From: Salinibacterium xinjiangense
GTDB lineage: Bacteria > Actinomycetota > Actinomycetes > Actinomycetales > Microbacteriaceae
Reading direction: 5' to 3'
Assembly (NCBI RefSeq): GCF_014645015.1
Contig: NZ_BMLC01000002.1
Coordinates: forward strand, 496,001-560,000
DNA length: 64,000 nt
Shown: piece after piece, positions 22,962 through 31,458 of the stretch
How positions within the stretch are numbered: the first letter of the stretch is position 1
Layout of the letters: each line of letters starts with the position of its first letter
Notes under the pieces: model-generated
Databases searched by the model: none
Told to the model about the DNA's origin: nothing
What the model saw: the letters and a program-made list of their open reading frames with translations, nothing else
Position numbers and translations under genes: made by a program

Positions 22962-25474
22962 CTTGGTACCACCTTGAACAGGAATCGGGTCTTGACCATT
23001 ACCCAGAGCAGCCCCAGGATGGCGATGTAAGCGGCGGTGTTCAGCCATGTGTTGCCGGTGGCGAGCGCCGTGATGTTCGCAACCAGCAGCGCGAAGAACA
23101 CGTGCATGATGAAGACGTACAGGGTGGCCTGGCCGAGCGGAACGAAGAACCAGCCCAGGGCAGCATGTATCGGGCGCCAGAAAGCGCTCATCACCGCGAA
23201 ACCGGTCACCACGAGCAGGAGCACGTTCACCAGCCGGCCTATCCCGAGGGAGGTGCGTTCGAAGAGGCTGTCGTAGACCAGGCGAAACGTGTTGTCGGGA
23301 ATGAGGCCCAGACGCACATCGACAGCGCTGGAGAGGTACGGGTTGTTCCACGAAAACAGCATCAGCGCCACGAAGGCCAGAACGATCAGGCCGAGGATGA
23401 TGGTGCCGGCCCGGGTGCTGAACCAGGCAAATATCTCACGGCGGTGGTAGCCGGCGACTATGCCCGTGACGAACAACACCTGCCAGATGAGGACGGGGAA
23501 AGAGTCCTCAGACTGCGAAGGCAGCAGGCGCCAATGCGTCAGGGCGCCGACGGCATACAGACTCCAGCTGCACGCAAGGATTCCGACGGCCCAGCGGCGG
23601 GACAATGCCCAGAGGATAAGCGGGGACACCGCCAGCAAGACAACATAAAGGCCCATCACGTTGAACTGCCATGGGCCCAGGCGCATCATGGCCAGATCGA
23701 GAAAGATTTGCGGGTTGACCGGATAGGCCAGCAGCTGGTCCGCATTGGTATACAAGTCATAGACCCGCCCGGTGGCCGAGCTTCCGGAGGCGCCAGCACC
23801 CTGGTCGGTGTAAGTGGTGACGGCGACGTCGTTCACGAACGGCACCAGGCTGAGCAGGAAGATCAGCAGGACCACCGCCAGTGCCGTGCGATATAGCTTC
23901 CAGGCTCGCTCACCAGTACGGATGATCACCTCACCCAGCTTGCCCGCCTCCAGTCGGGGCCGGTAAACCATGCCAAGCACCACACCGGAAAGCAGTACGA
24001 AGAGTTCTGCGCCGGAAACCATTCCGACGGCCTCCTGGGTGCCGTTCTGGAACAGGGAGACCAGGCCCACGTGGTTGATCACGACGAAGACGATGGCGAT
24101 GCCCCGGAACATATCAATGCGCAGATCCCGGTTCTGCTGCTCCCGGTACAGCACCCTGACTCGATTGCGGGCCAACAGCGCCCAGGCGAAGAGACCGGAC
24201 GCGGCCAGGGCGACGCCGGCTACCACCAGCCAGGCAGGCCACCCCGTGACCGAGGCTCCGGTGAACGCGGCTGCCCCCGGGGTGGCGGTACCCACCGGTT
24301 CGAGCACCGGGCCGAGCACCAGGCTGCTACTGGCAAGGTCGTCCGAAAGAGCGTCGACGATGTGGGTCCTGAGGGTGCCGCTCCAGTCGATCGAAACCTC
24401 TCCCACGACGGCCCTGGTCGAGGTGGTGTCCCGCCACAGGACGACCCCAAGATTGTCGTACATGCCGTCCTCTGACCCGGCGAAAACCTGACGCCACCAC
24501 GTCTGTTTGACCGCCAGCTCAGCACCCCCTGCCGCGGACGCGCTGTAGAACGCTGCGGTTTCCAGCATCAGCGGCGTGTCCGTGTTTCCGGAATACCGCG
24601 CATAGAAGTCATCATCAGTCGGTACCCTGGCACTGACTGGACCAAGCCGGCTGGCGAACTCGCCACCCGCCGGCACCACATTCACGACCTCACCCCCGTC
24701 GGTATCGCCGTGGTAGAGGGAGAGCCCCACCCAGTCCACGACGTTCGCGCCCGGAAAGTAGGGGGCGTAGGCGTCGTCGGCCGTGTCCACCACACCGCTT
24801 CCGTCGGTATCGAGCTCACGAAGCAGATCAGTGTCCACCGGGCGCGCCCGAGTGAACGGGTAGGCGTCGCCAGCGGCGGGCGACCACACCATTACCGCGT
24901 CGTTGAGGCGAGCGTGCACGGCCTCGGCAACGACGGTGAAGGCCTGCCGATACGCCGACGGCTGCTGCCCCCAGGCCGTCCAGGTACCGTTCATGTTCGG
25001 CGCGAATCGCAGATAGGCCGGTAGCTCTCTGTCGCCGATCACCTCGACTAAGGCGTCGACGAGGGCGTCCGCGACGCCCTGGTCGATATCCGCCAACGCC
25101 ACGGTGGGCGTGAGCGTGATCACGGGAAGCGCGCCCTGCCGCTGCACCTGGTCGAGGAACTGGTCGAGGTACAACTTGCTGGACTCTGACATGGGCACGG
25201 TTGCTTCGTGCTCATACACCGCGCTTGGCGCGCCAAGCCGATCAGCCTGGCTCTGGGCGCTATCGTCGGCCCAATTAAGGATGGAGCCGAAGTAAGGCCC
25301 GTCCTGGGGCTCGAGCACGTCTGCGGCATCGCCGTCGACAGCGGCCGAGACCGTGGAGGGAAGCGTCGTGAAGGGAAGTGCCGCGGCAGGAGGGACAGCA
25401 GGCCCGAAGACCAGCGCAAACACAAGGGCAGCCAGCACCATCCAGCCGGCCGCGAGGCAAGACCCTCCCCGCAC
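22958..25474 (-). CDS. Secreted GH26-like domain fused to OpgC-type acyltransferase
   Basis: 838 residues from GTG at 25474, with AAGGGGG upstream (a TTG 36 bases earlier is possible). A signal or anchor helix (about 10-33) is followed by a GH26-like barrel (about 55-370), with ILNWADD, YLRFAPNMNGTWTAW and PLMLETAAFY. In active GH26 enzymes the acid/base Glu lies in HEMNG. Here it is PNMNG, with N160, while the nucleophile-position E305 is kept. An EF-hand-like loop (DTDGSGVVDTADD, about 222-234) lies inside. From about 410 come 10-11 membrane helices of the OpgC family (DLRIDMFRGIAIVFVVINHVG), which acylates exported glucans. First gene of the operon: probably a glycan-binding domain that presents polymer for acylation. 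Confidence 0.8.
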   Translation of the reverse strand: MRGGSCLAAGWMVLAALVFALVFGPAVPPAAALPFTTLPSTVSAAVDGDAADVLEPQDGPYFGSILNWADDSAQSQADRLGAPSAVYEHEATVPMSESSKLYLDQFLDQVQRQGALPVITLTPTVALADIDQGVADALVDALVEVIGDRELPAYLRFAPNMNGTWTAWGQQPSAYRQAFTVVAEAVHARLNDAVMVWSPAAGDAYPFTRARPVDTDLLRELDTDGSGVVDTADDAYAPYFPGANVVDWVGLSLYHGDTDGGEVVNVVPAGGEFASRLGPVSARVPTDDDFYARYSGNTDTPLMLETAAFYSASAAGGAELAVKQTWWRQVFAGSEDGMYDNLGVVLWRDTTSTRAVVGEVSIDWSGTLRTHIVDALSDDLASSSLVLGPVLEPVGTATPGAAAFTGASVTGWPAWLVVAGVALAASGLFAWALLARNRVRVLYREQQNRDLRIDMFRGIAIVFVVINHVGLVSLFQNGTQEAVGMVSGAELFVLLSGVVLGMVYRPRLEAGKLGEVIIRTGERAWKLYRTALAVVLLIFLLSLVPFVNDVAVTTYTDQGAGASGSSATGRVYDLYTNADQLLAYPVNPQIFLDLAMMRLGPWQFNVMGLYVVLLAVSPLILWALSRRWAVGILACSWSLYAVGALTHWRLLPSQSEDSFPVLIWQVLFVTGIVAGYHRREIFAWFSTRAGTIILGLIVLAFVALMLFSWNNPYLSSAVDVRLGLIPDNTFRLVYDSLFERTSLGIGRLVNVLLLVVTGFAVMSAFWRPIHAALGWFFVPLGQATLYVFIMHVFFALLVANITALATGNTWLNTAAYIAILGLLWVMVKTRFLFKVVPR

Positions 25475-25658
25475 GGTACCACCCCCTTGTTGCCCCGTGT
25501 GCCCGCACAAAGTACATGCAGACGCATAATCATCCTAGTGGCCAGCAGGCCCCGCGGATTTCGCTAGTCCCCTCGATGCCCTACTCTGACGACAGAAGAG
25601 ATTTTCACTGTGGCACTGTGCCGTGGTACCCGAGTGAATCTCCCCAACGGGAGCTTCC
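25475..25658. promoter_or_regulatory. Divergent promoter region of the two GH26 genes
   Basis: This 184-base space separates the minus operon (start 25474) and the plus GH26 gene (start 25659, with GGGAG upstream). It should hold both promoters, so the synthase operon and the hydrolase are probably co-controlled. It contains the near-repeat GTGGCACTGTGCCGTGG at about 25610. I could not define -35/-10 elements with confidence. Confidence 0.4.
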
Positions 25659-26960
25659 ATGCGCGCACACCCTCACATCCGATCCGCAGTCGCGGGTTTG
25701 GTGGTGTTTTTGACCGTCCTGGCCGGGTCCACCGGGTTGGCTGCCGGGGGCAACGCGTCGGCCGCGTCAAGTAACACCACCCTCTCGTTGAGCCCGAACA
25801 CCGGACCGGCCGGCTCCACACTCTCCGCCAGCGGACGCGGATTCCCCAAAAATACCGCGGGCACGGTGACCATAGCGACTACTCATCTTGTGATTCAAAC
25901 CCGGGCCAACGGAACCTTCAGTGCCGATCTGACGGTTCCCGCCACCACAACCAGCATGCTGGCGGTGACCGCAACAGCAGGTACCGTGACGGCGAGCGCG
26001 TCTTTCACCGTCAGCGTCGCCCCCGTCTCCACCGCGGCGGACCCGACAGCCGCCGCCACCCTCACCCCGCAAGCCACGACGACAAGTGCCCCGATCAGCA
26101 GGTCCCGGCTACGTTTCGGGGTGGCCACCCCGGGTGGCGCCCTGGCACATTCCGAACTGGACGCCGTCGCCACTCTCGTAAACGAGAGCCCCTCGATCGT
26201 GATGTCGTACAAGGACTTCAACCAGGCCTTGTCGATCGCCGAGCTCGACTCCGTGCGGGCGCGCGGAGCCACGAGCCTCATCACCTGGGAGCCCTGGGCC
26301 TGGGGCGGCGGGCTCAGCCAGCCGGCCTACTCCTCTGCTCGCGTTACTAATGGCACTTATGACGCCTACCTCACCCAGTGGGGCCGGGCCCTGGCGGCCT
26401 GGGGGCAGCCAGTGATGCTGCGCTACGGCCACGAGATGAACGGCAGCTGGTATCCCTGGGCGGATGGCGTCAACGGCAATGCCCCGGGCGACTTCGCTGC
26501 GGCCTGGCGTCACGTGCACGACGTCGTCACCGCAGCCGGAGCTACCAACGTGTCCTGGGTCTGGAGCCCGAACATCCCGTACACCGGTTCGACGCCGTTG
26601 GCTGGCTTATACCCAGGCGCCGCTTACGTCGACGCCGTTGCGCTCGACGGGTACAACTGGGGAACCTCGGCGGGCTGGAGCACCTGGCAGGCACCGGCAG
26701 CTCTCTTCGACACCGGGCTCGCGCAGCTGCGCGCACTGGCGCCGGGTAAGCAGATCATTATCGCCGAAACCTCGTCGTCTGAGGCCGGCGGATCGAAGGC
26801 GAAGTGGAACACTGCCTTAGTGGCCTACCTGGCAAAGCAACCCGACGTCACCGGTTTTGTCTGGTTCCACTTCCTCAAGGAGGCCGACTGGCGCATCAAC
26901 AGCTCGACAACCTCCGCCAGCGCCCTCGCCAGGGCACTAGCGGCACGCTCGGTGAATTGA
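25659..26960 (+). CDS. Secreted GH26 beta-mannanase-like glycosidase
   Basis: 433 residues. The signal peptide (1-35) ends near AAGGNASAA. An Ig-like/IPT domain (about 38-122, LSLSPNTGPAGSTLSASGRGFP) and a Thr/Ala linker lead to a GH26 barrel (about 150-430). The acid/base is E259 in RYGHEMNGSWYPW and the nucleophile E370 in IIIAETSSSE, both intact. WSPN and the aromatic-rich VWFHF are also present. It likely hydrolyses a beta-mannan or mixed beta-glycan, either to trim the polymer made by the adjacent synthase or to release it. Divergent from the operon with the pseudo-GH26 fusion. Confidence 0.9.
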   Translation: MRAHPHIRSAVAGLVVFLTVLAGSTGLAAGGNASAASSNTTLSLSPNTGPAGSTLSASGRGFPKNTAGTVTIATTHLVIQTRANGTFSADLTVPATTTSMLAVTATAGTVTASASFTVSVAPVSTAADPTAAATLTPQATTTSAPISRSRLRFGVATPGGALAHSELDAVATLVNESPSIVMSYKDFNQALSIAELDSVRARGATSLITWEPWAWGGGLSQPAYSSARVTNGTYDAYLTQWGRALAAWGQPVMLRYGHEMNGSWYPWADGVNGNAPGDFAAAWRHVHDVVTAAGATNVSWVWSPNIPYTGSTPLAGLYPGAAYVDAVALDGYNWGTSAGWSTWQAPAALFDTGLAQLRALAPGKQIIIAETSSSEAGGSKAKWNTALVAYLAKQPDVTGFVWFHFLKEADWRINSSTTSASALARALAARSVN

Positions 26961-27129
26961 GCCACCAGGTTGGTGCACGGGTGCGCCCGGCAGGTAGATA
27001 TCAATACAGGATTCGCGTGGCGCTGTTAAGCTCACCGGCCACAGCCTTGGATGCGTGCCCCGTGCGCGATCATGGCGAGTCTGCTGCACGGCACAGCGCC
27101 GGTCGCCGACGCCGCACCCTCCACGCCGT

Positions 27130-27306
27130 CCTTTTCCGGATCTCGGCAACATGCGTCTGATCGAGCTCACCGTCGGCGTTCTCGACCGGTATGTCAGACG
27201 GCTGGCCGTCGATCACGCGTCCCGATCGCGACGCGGAAAGGTCGGCCTTCCGCCGGCGGCCCAGCAGATCGCCCAGGGACTCGTCGTCATCTGGCGGTGC
27301 TGCTGA
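27130..27306 (+). pseudogene. Tyrosine-recombinase (integrase) N-terminal remnant
   Basis: The frame reads PFPDLGNMRLIELTVGVLDRYVRRLAVDH and then RSRRGKVGLP. This is the core of the SAM-like DNA-binding domain of phage-type integrases (L..L.L.ELT.G.LDR....A..H...A...R..L). The frame stops at 27306 without any catalytic domain (no R...HxxR...Y), so the gene is truncated. The rest of the 455-base space from 26961 to 27415 holds no other gene I can name. It marks a likely boundary of inserted DNA, opposite the tRNA-Lys and IS3 remnant. Confidence 0.5.
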
Positions 27307-27415
27307 CGCGCGACCGGCGCGATGACGCACGCGTCAATAGAATGGCCGCGAGACGTACCTCCGCGACCCGATCGCGGGCGTGAGGTGTGCTTGGTACTCA
27401 ATCCAGGAGAAATTA

Positions 27416-28981
27416 ATGGCCGTCACGCATTTGCTCGGCATCGACTTCGGGACCGGAGGCGCAAAAGCCTGTGTCATCGATGACCAGGGCCGTGTGCTCG
27501 CGTATGCATTTCGTGAGTACCCCATCCTTCATCCACGGCCGGGCTGGTCCGAACACGACCCCGAGACCTACTGGCGTGTCACCTGTGAGATCGTCACGCA
27601 GGTGCTCCGTGAATCACAGTGTCTTCCCCACGAGATTGCCGGAATCGCCGTCTCCAGTGCGCAGCCGTCCATGGTCCTGGTCGACGGCGAGGGCAACCCC
27701 GTCGCGGCCGCCACCAATCTCATGGACCGACGCGCCCTCGACGAGGTCAACATCATCCGGAACATCGTCGGAGAGTCCACGATCGAGCAGGTGACCGCGA
27801 ATCGCATCGAGGACCATCCAAACCTGGTCAACCTCTATTGGTACAAGCGAAACAGACCTCAGATCTACCGACGGATACACAAGGCCCTCACGGTCGACGG
27901 GTTCATCGTCTCCCGACTCACCGGGCGTTTCAGCCTCAACAGCAGTTCTGCCGTCTTCTATGGAGTGGCATTCGACATCCGCACGGGCGTCTTTCGGGAA
28001 GACATCCTCGACAAGCTGGAAATAGACCCAGCGATCCTCCCGACATTGTTCGACCCGACCGATCTCGTCGGGGAAATAACGGCCGATGCCGCTCGGATCA
28101 CCGGGCTCAACGCGGGAACTCCTGTCGTTGCCGGGCAAGTGGACTGTAATGCCGGGTGGATAGCGGGAGGTGCAATCCAGCCGGGGGACATGCAGTTGAA
28201 CCTGGGAACCAGCGGCGTTCTGGGAGTGGTACATCAGAACATGGACTTCCTGGAATCGCAGGATGGGCTCCGAATGGTCAACATTCCGTACACCACCTCA
28301 CCGAGGGATACATTCGCGGCCGTGGCCGTCACAACCACGGGTGGTCAGGCGCTCAGGTATCTGAGGGACACGTTCGGGGCTGGAGAGGTCGACGTCGAAC
28401 GCCTGCTGCACGTCAGCGCATATGATCTCATCACCCTTCAAGCGCGCGACGTACCACCCGGCAGCGATGGTTTGTTGGTTCTGCCGTATCTCATGGGTGA
28501 GCGGTCCCCGATCTGGGATACCTCAGCTCGGGCCGTCATCTTCGGCCTTTCGCTGCATCACCATCGCGGCCACATCTTCAGGGCGTTCCTCGAGGGCGTC
28601 GCCTATGCGCTCTACGACTCCTACTCAGTGCTCCAGCGCACCGGCTTGAAAATCACATATCCGCTCATATTCAATGAGGGCGGGGCCAAAAGTGAGGTGT
28701 GGCGTCGAATTATCACCGACGTCTTCGGCGTGCCCACGGCCCTTCTCAAGGGGCGCACCGGGGCTCCGCTCGGCGACGCCATCCTGGCGGGAGTCGGCGT
28801 AGGAGTCTTCAAAGACTTCGCGGTGGCGAAGGAATGGTCTCGCTACGGGGAGCACCTCGAGCCCGACACGCAGAACCACGAGCTGTATATGGAGTACTTC
28901 CAGCTGTACAAGAGTGTCTATTCCAACCTGGAGGGCAATTTCAAGGACCTCCAGGCGATCGCGCGACGAAACAACAACTGA
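27416..28981 (+). CDS. FGGY-family carbohydrate kinase (xylulokinase-like)
   Basis: 521 residues from ATG at 27416, with AGGAGA upstream. The phosphate-1 motif LGIDFGTGGAKACVID is at about 6-21, followed by WSEHDPETYW, the FGGY sugar-binding region (GQVDCNAGWIAGGAI), and the C-terminal ATP-binding part with FNEGGAKSEVWRRI and GAPLGDAILAG. It phosphorylates a sugar or polyol product, most like D- or L-xylulose kinases, with substrate unresolved. It is followed after 77 bases by an SDR gene, suggesting a short polyol pathway (dehydrogenation, then phosphorylation). No transporter or regulator is next to it. Confidence 0.85.
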   Translation: MAVTHLLGIDFGTGGAKACVIDDQGRVLAYAFREYPILHPRPGWSEHDPETYWRVTCEIVTQVLRESQCLPHEIAGIAVSSAQPSMVLVDGEGNPVAAATNLMDRRALDEVNIIRNIVGESTIEQVTANRIEDHPNLVNLYWYKRNRPQIYRRIHKALTVDGFIVSRLTGRFSLNSSSAVFYGVAFDIRTGVFREDILDKLEIDPAILPTLFDPTDLVGEITADAARITGLNAGTPVVAGQVDCNAGWIAGGAIQPGDMQLNLGTSGVLGVVHQNMDFLESQDGLRMVNIPYTTSPRDTFAAVAVTTTGGQALRYLRDTFGAGEVDVERLLHVSAYDLITLQARDVPPGSDGLLVLPYLMGERSPIWDTSARAVIFGLSLHHHRGHIFRAFLEGVAYALYDSYSVLQRTGLKITYPLIFNEGGAKSEVWRRIITDVFGVPTALLKGRTGAPLGDAILAGVGVGVFKDFAVAKEWSRYGEHLEPDTQNHELYMEYFQLYKSVYSNLEGNFKDLQAIARRNNN

Positions 28982-29058
28982 ACAATTCAGCCGCAGCACA
29001 ATGCACAAGTGAACGAATTCCACCCCGCAATCCCGTCCTGATCACAAGGAGTCGCACC

Positions 29059-29826
29059 ATGACCGCACCCGTATTCAGTCTTCACAACCGCGTAGCTGTG
29101 GTGACCGGCGCAAGTAGCGGGATTGGGCGCGCGATCGCGCGAGGGATTGCAAGCTCCGGGGCATCGGTTGGCTGCATCGACCTTGAGGGCAGCGATCTTG
29201 ACGGCGTCGTTGCTGAGATAGAAGATGCTGGCGGCAAGGCGCACGCGGCACCGACGAACGTCACGGACCCGGACGGGATGGCGGCAAGCATCGCTCTGGT
29301 CGAAGACGCCCTGGGCCCGCTGACCCTCGCCGTCAACGCGGCGGGAATCGCCAACGCAGCACCAGCAGCCGTCATGTCGCTCGCACAATGGCAAGGGGTC
29401 ATCGATGTCGATCTGACCGGTGTGTTCGTGTCATGCCAGGCGGAGGCTCAAGCCATGCTGCGAAACGGCGGAGGAGCGATCGTCAACATCGCCTCGATGT
29501 CGGCCACGATCGCGAATCGCGGGCTCCACCAGGCTCACTACAACGCAGCGAAAGCCGGCGTCGTGCATTTGGGGAAGAGCCTGGCGTGGGAGTGGGCTGA
29601 GGGAGGCATCCGAGTCAACAGCATCAGCCCCGGTTATACCTACACACCCATGACCAAAAGACCGGAACAGGCGAATGCAATGACCGGCTACGCGGCGGAT
29701 ACGCCTCTGGGCAGGAACGCCCAGCCCGAAGACATAGTCGGCCCCGTTGTGTTTCTTCTCAGCGAAGCCGCGTCATTTGTGACCGGAGTCGATCTTCTCG
29801 TCGACGGCGGGTTCGTCATCTGGTGA
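29059..29826 (+). CDS. Short-chain dehydrogenase/reductase
   Basis: 255 residues with AAGGAG before ATG. Classical SDR features: TGASSGIGRAIA (cofactor, about 16-27), NAAGIANA, the catalytic Ser in NIASMSAT, and YNAAK (Tyr and Lys of the active site). An acidic residue after strand 2 (CIDLEG) points to NAD rather than NADP. The C-terminus, VTGVDLLVDGGFVIW, fits the family. With the kinase upstream it may oxidise a polyol to a ketose. Exact substrate not known. Confidence 0.85.
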   Translation: MTAPVFSLHNRVAVVTGASSGIGRAIARGIASSGASVGCIDLEGSDLDGVVAEIEDAGGKAHAAPTNVTDPDGMAASIALVEDALGPLTLAVNAAGIANAAPAAVMSLAQWQGVIDVDLTGVFVSCQAEAQAMLRNGGGAIVNIASMSATIANRGLHQAHYNAAKAGVVHLGKSLAWEWAEGGIRVNSISPGYTYTPMTKRPEQANAMTGYAADTPLGRNAQPEDIVGPVVFLLSEAASFVTGVDLLVDGGFVIW

Positions 29827-30337
29827 CCGACCGTTCTTGACGCGACGCTTCGCCCTGCTTGCCGGCACCGGGGACAACATCCTCACGGGGTTGCTCGCGC
29901 ATGCCGATGCGGGCGAGTTGATCGAATGGTGAAGTGTCGGTGGACTCGACCATGTGCCGCGCGAATCAGTTCGGCGCGAACCCTGGTCGTGCCGCAGCTA
30001 GTCGTGACACAAGGGGAACTGTCGAGTTGCACGAATTTGCGCGTCGAGCACACTTCGCAGGAGTACGTGAGTCCATGGTCACGCGTTACGTCCGTTCTCG
30101 AAGAGGAGACCCCGTTCTCAAAGAGGACACCCTGGGTTGCTCTGGCGGCCTGGGCAATTTCGACAGACCAACGGCGCCACCTGAATCGCGAGCCCTGCAT
30201 CAGCGGGCAGGTGCCCCGCGGCGGTGGTGACTCCGCCTCACCGGGATTCGACGACACCGACGGGGGCCGGGCGACGACGCATCCGGTGGCAAAGGTGTCT
30301 CGCCGGTATGACGGGTGAGGTGGGAGACCGGAAGTAA
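29827..30337. other. Gene-poor spacer before the iron transporter
   Basis: No convincing gene. A short open frame at about 29839-29931 reads ALLAGTGDNILTGLLAHADAGELIEW and then stops; it could be the tail of a lost gene but matches no family I can name. The longer open frames on both strands have no ribosome-binding site and irregular codon use. Confidence 0.4.
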
Positions 30338-30356
30338 TTAGGGTAGCCTTGCCTAA
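30338..30356. promoter_or_regulatory. IdeR/DtxR iron box
   Basis: TTAGGGTAGCCTTGCCTAA matches the 19-base DtxR/IdeR consensus TTAGGTTAGGCTAACCTAA at most positions, with the same dyad. It ends 28 bases before the start of the iron-binding lipoprotein, so it should overlap the promoter. Iron-loaded IdeR/DtxR would repress the three-gene importer when iron is plentiful. Confidence 0.85.
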
Positions 30357-30384
30357 ACCACCCAATGATCGGAGCTCCACCACC

Positions 30385-31428
30385 ATGCGCGTTTCCCTCG
30401 CCATTGCTGCCACTGCGACCGCCCTCGCCCTCGTGCTCACAGGCTGTTCCGCCCCGCAGTCGAGCCCCGCCGATGGTGCTTCCGGAGCGCCCGAGGGCGA
30501 CGGCGAGCTCACGCTCTATGTCGGCCGCGACGAGGCGCTCGTCGCCCCGCTGATCGAAAAATTCACGGAAGCCACCGGTATCGAGGTCACAGCCCGGTAC
30601 GCGTCGAGTTCTGAGTTGAACGCCCTCCTGTTCGAAGAGGGAGACAACACTCCCGCCGAGGCATTCCTGTCGCAGGATGCCGGAGCGCTCGGCTCGCTGT
30701 CGAACGCCGGCCTGCTCAGCAAGTTGCCCGCCGATCTCACCTCCATCATCCCCGCCGGATTCACCTCCGCGAATGGCACGTGGCTGGGAATCACCGGTCG
30801 TGCGCGCGTCATTGCCTACGACTCTGAGACGGTCGACGCGGCCGATGTTCCCAAGGCCATCGCAGCGCTCACCGACCCCAAGTACGCGGGTGAGGTCGCC
30901 TTCGCGCCCGGTAATGCGAGCATGCAGTCGTTCGTCACCGCCCTGCGGGTTCTCGACGGCGAGGATGCGGCAGAGGCGTGGGTGAAAGGGATGAGTGAGA
31001 ATTCACCCGTGCTCACCGAAAAGAACGGTGAGACCCTCGACCTCGTGAATTCGGGTGAGGTGTCGTTCGGCCTCATCAATCACTATTACTGGTTTGAAGA
31101 TGCGGCTGAGCTCGGTGAGGATGCCATGCGTGCGCAACTCGCGTTCCTCCCGGGCGACGCCGGCGGCATGGTGAACGTCACCGGTGCCGGCATCCTGAAG
31201 GGTTCGAAAGATGACCCGGATGCGCTCGCGTTCCTTGAGTACCTCGTATCGGAAGCCGGCCAGCAATATTTCGTCGAGCAGACCTACGAGTACCCGCTGC
31301 TTCCCGGAGTCGCCGCGCCCGAGGGGCTGCCAGCACTCGACAGCCTGGTGAACCCCAAGCTCGACCTGAGCGATCTTGAGTCGCTCTCCCAGACACAGGA
31401 GTTGCTCGCCAAGTACGGTCTTCTGTAG
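30385..31428 (+). CDS. Iron(III) ABC transporter, substrate-binding lipoprotein
   Basis: 347 residues. The signal peptide ends in the lipobox LTGC, with the lipid-bearing Cys near residue 20. The mature part is a class-III-type solute-binding protein of the FbpA/FutA group: ELTLYVGRDEALVAPLIEKFTEATGIEV, and the metal-binding tyrosine pair in NHYYW. The iron box upstream supports Fe(III) as substrate. It is the first gene of a three-gene importer. Confidence 0.92.
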   Translation: MRVSLAIAATATALALVLTGCSAPQSSPADGASGAPEGDGELTLYVGRDEALVAPLIEKFTEATGIEVTARYASSSELNALLFEEGDNTPAEAFLSQDAGALGSLSNAGLLSKLPADLTSIIPAGFTSANGTWLGITGRARVIAYDSETVDAADVPKAIAALTDPKYAGEVAFAPGNASMQSFVTALRVLDGEDAAEAWVKGMSENSPVLTEKNGETLDLVNSGEVSFGLINHYYWFEDAAELGEDAMRAQLAFLPGDAGGMVNVTGAGILKGSKDDPDALAFLEYLVSEAGQQYFVEQTYEYPLLPGVAAPEGLPALDSLVNPKLDLSDLESLSQTQELLAKYGLL

Positions 31429-31458
31429 GAGCGCTTCCCTCCCCGAACCGAGAGTCGA

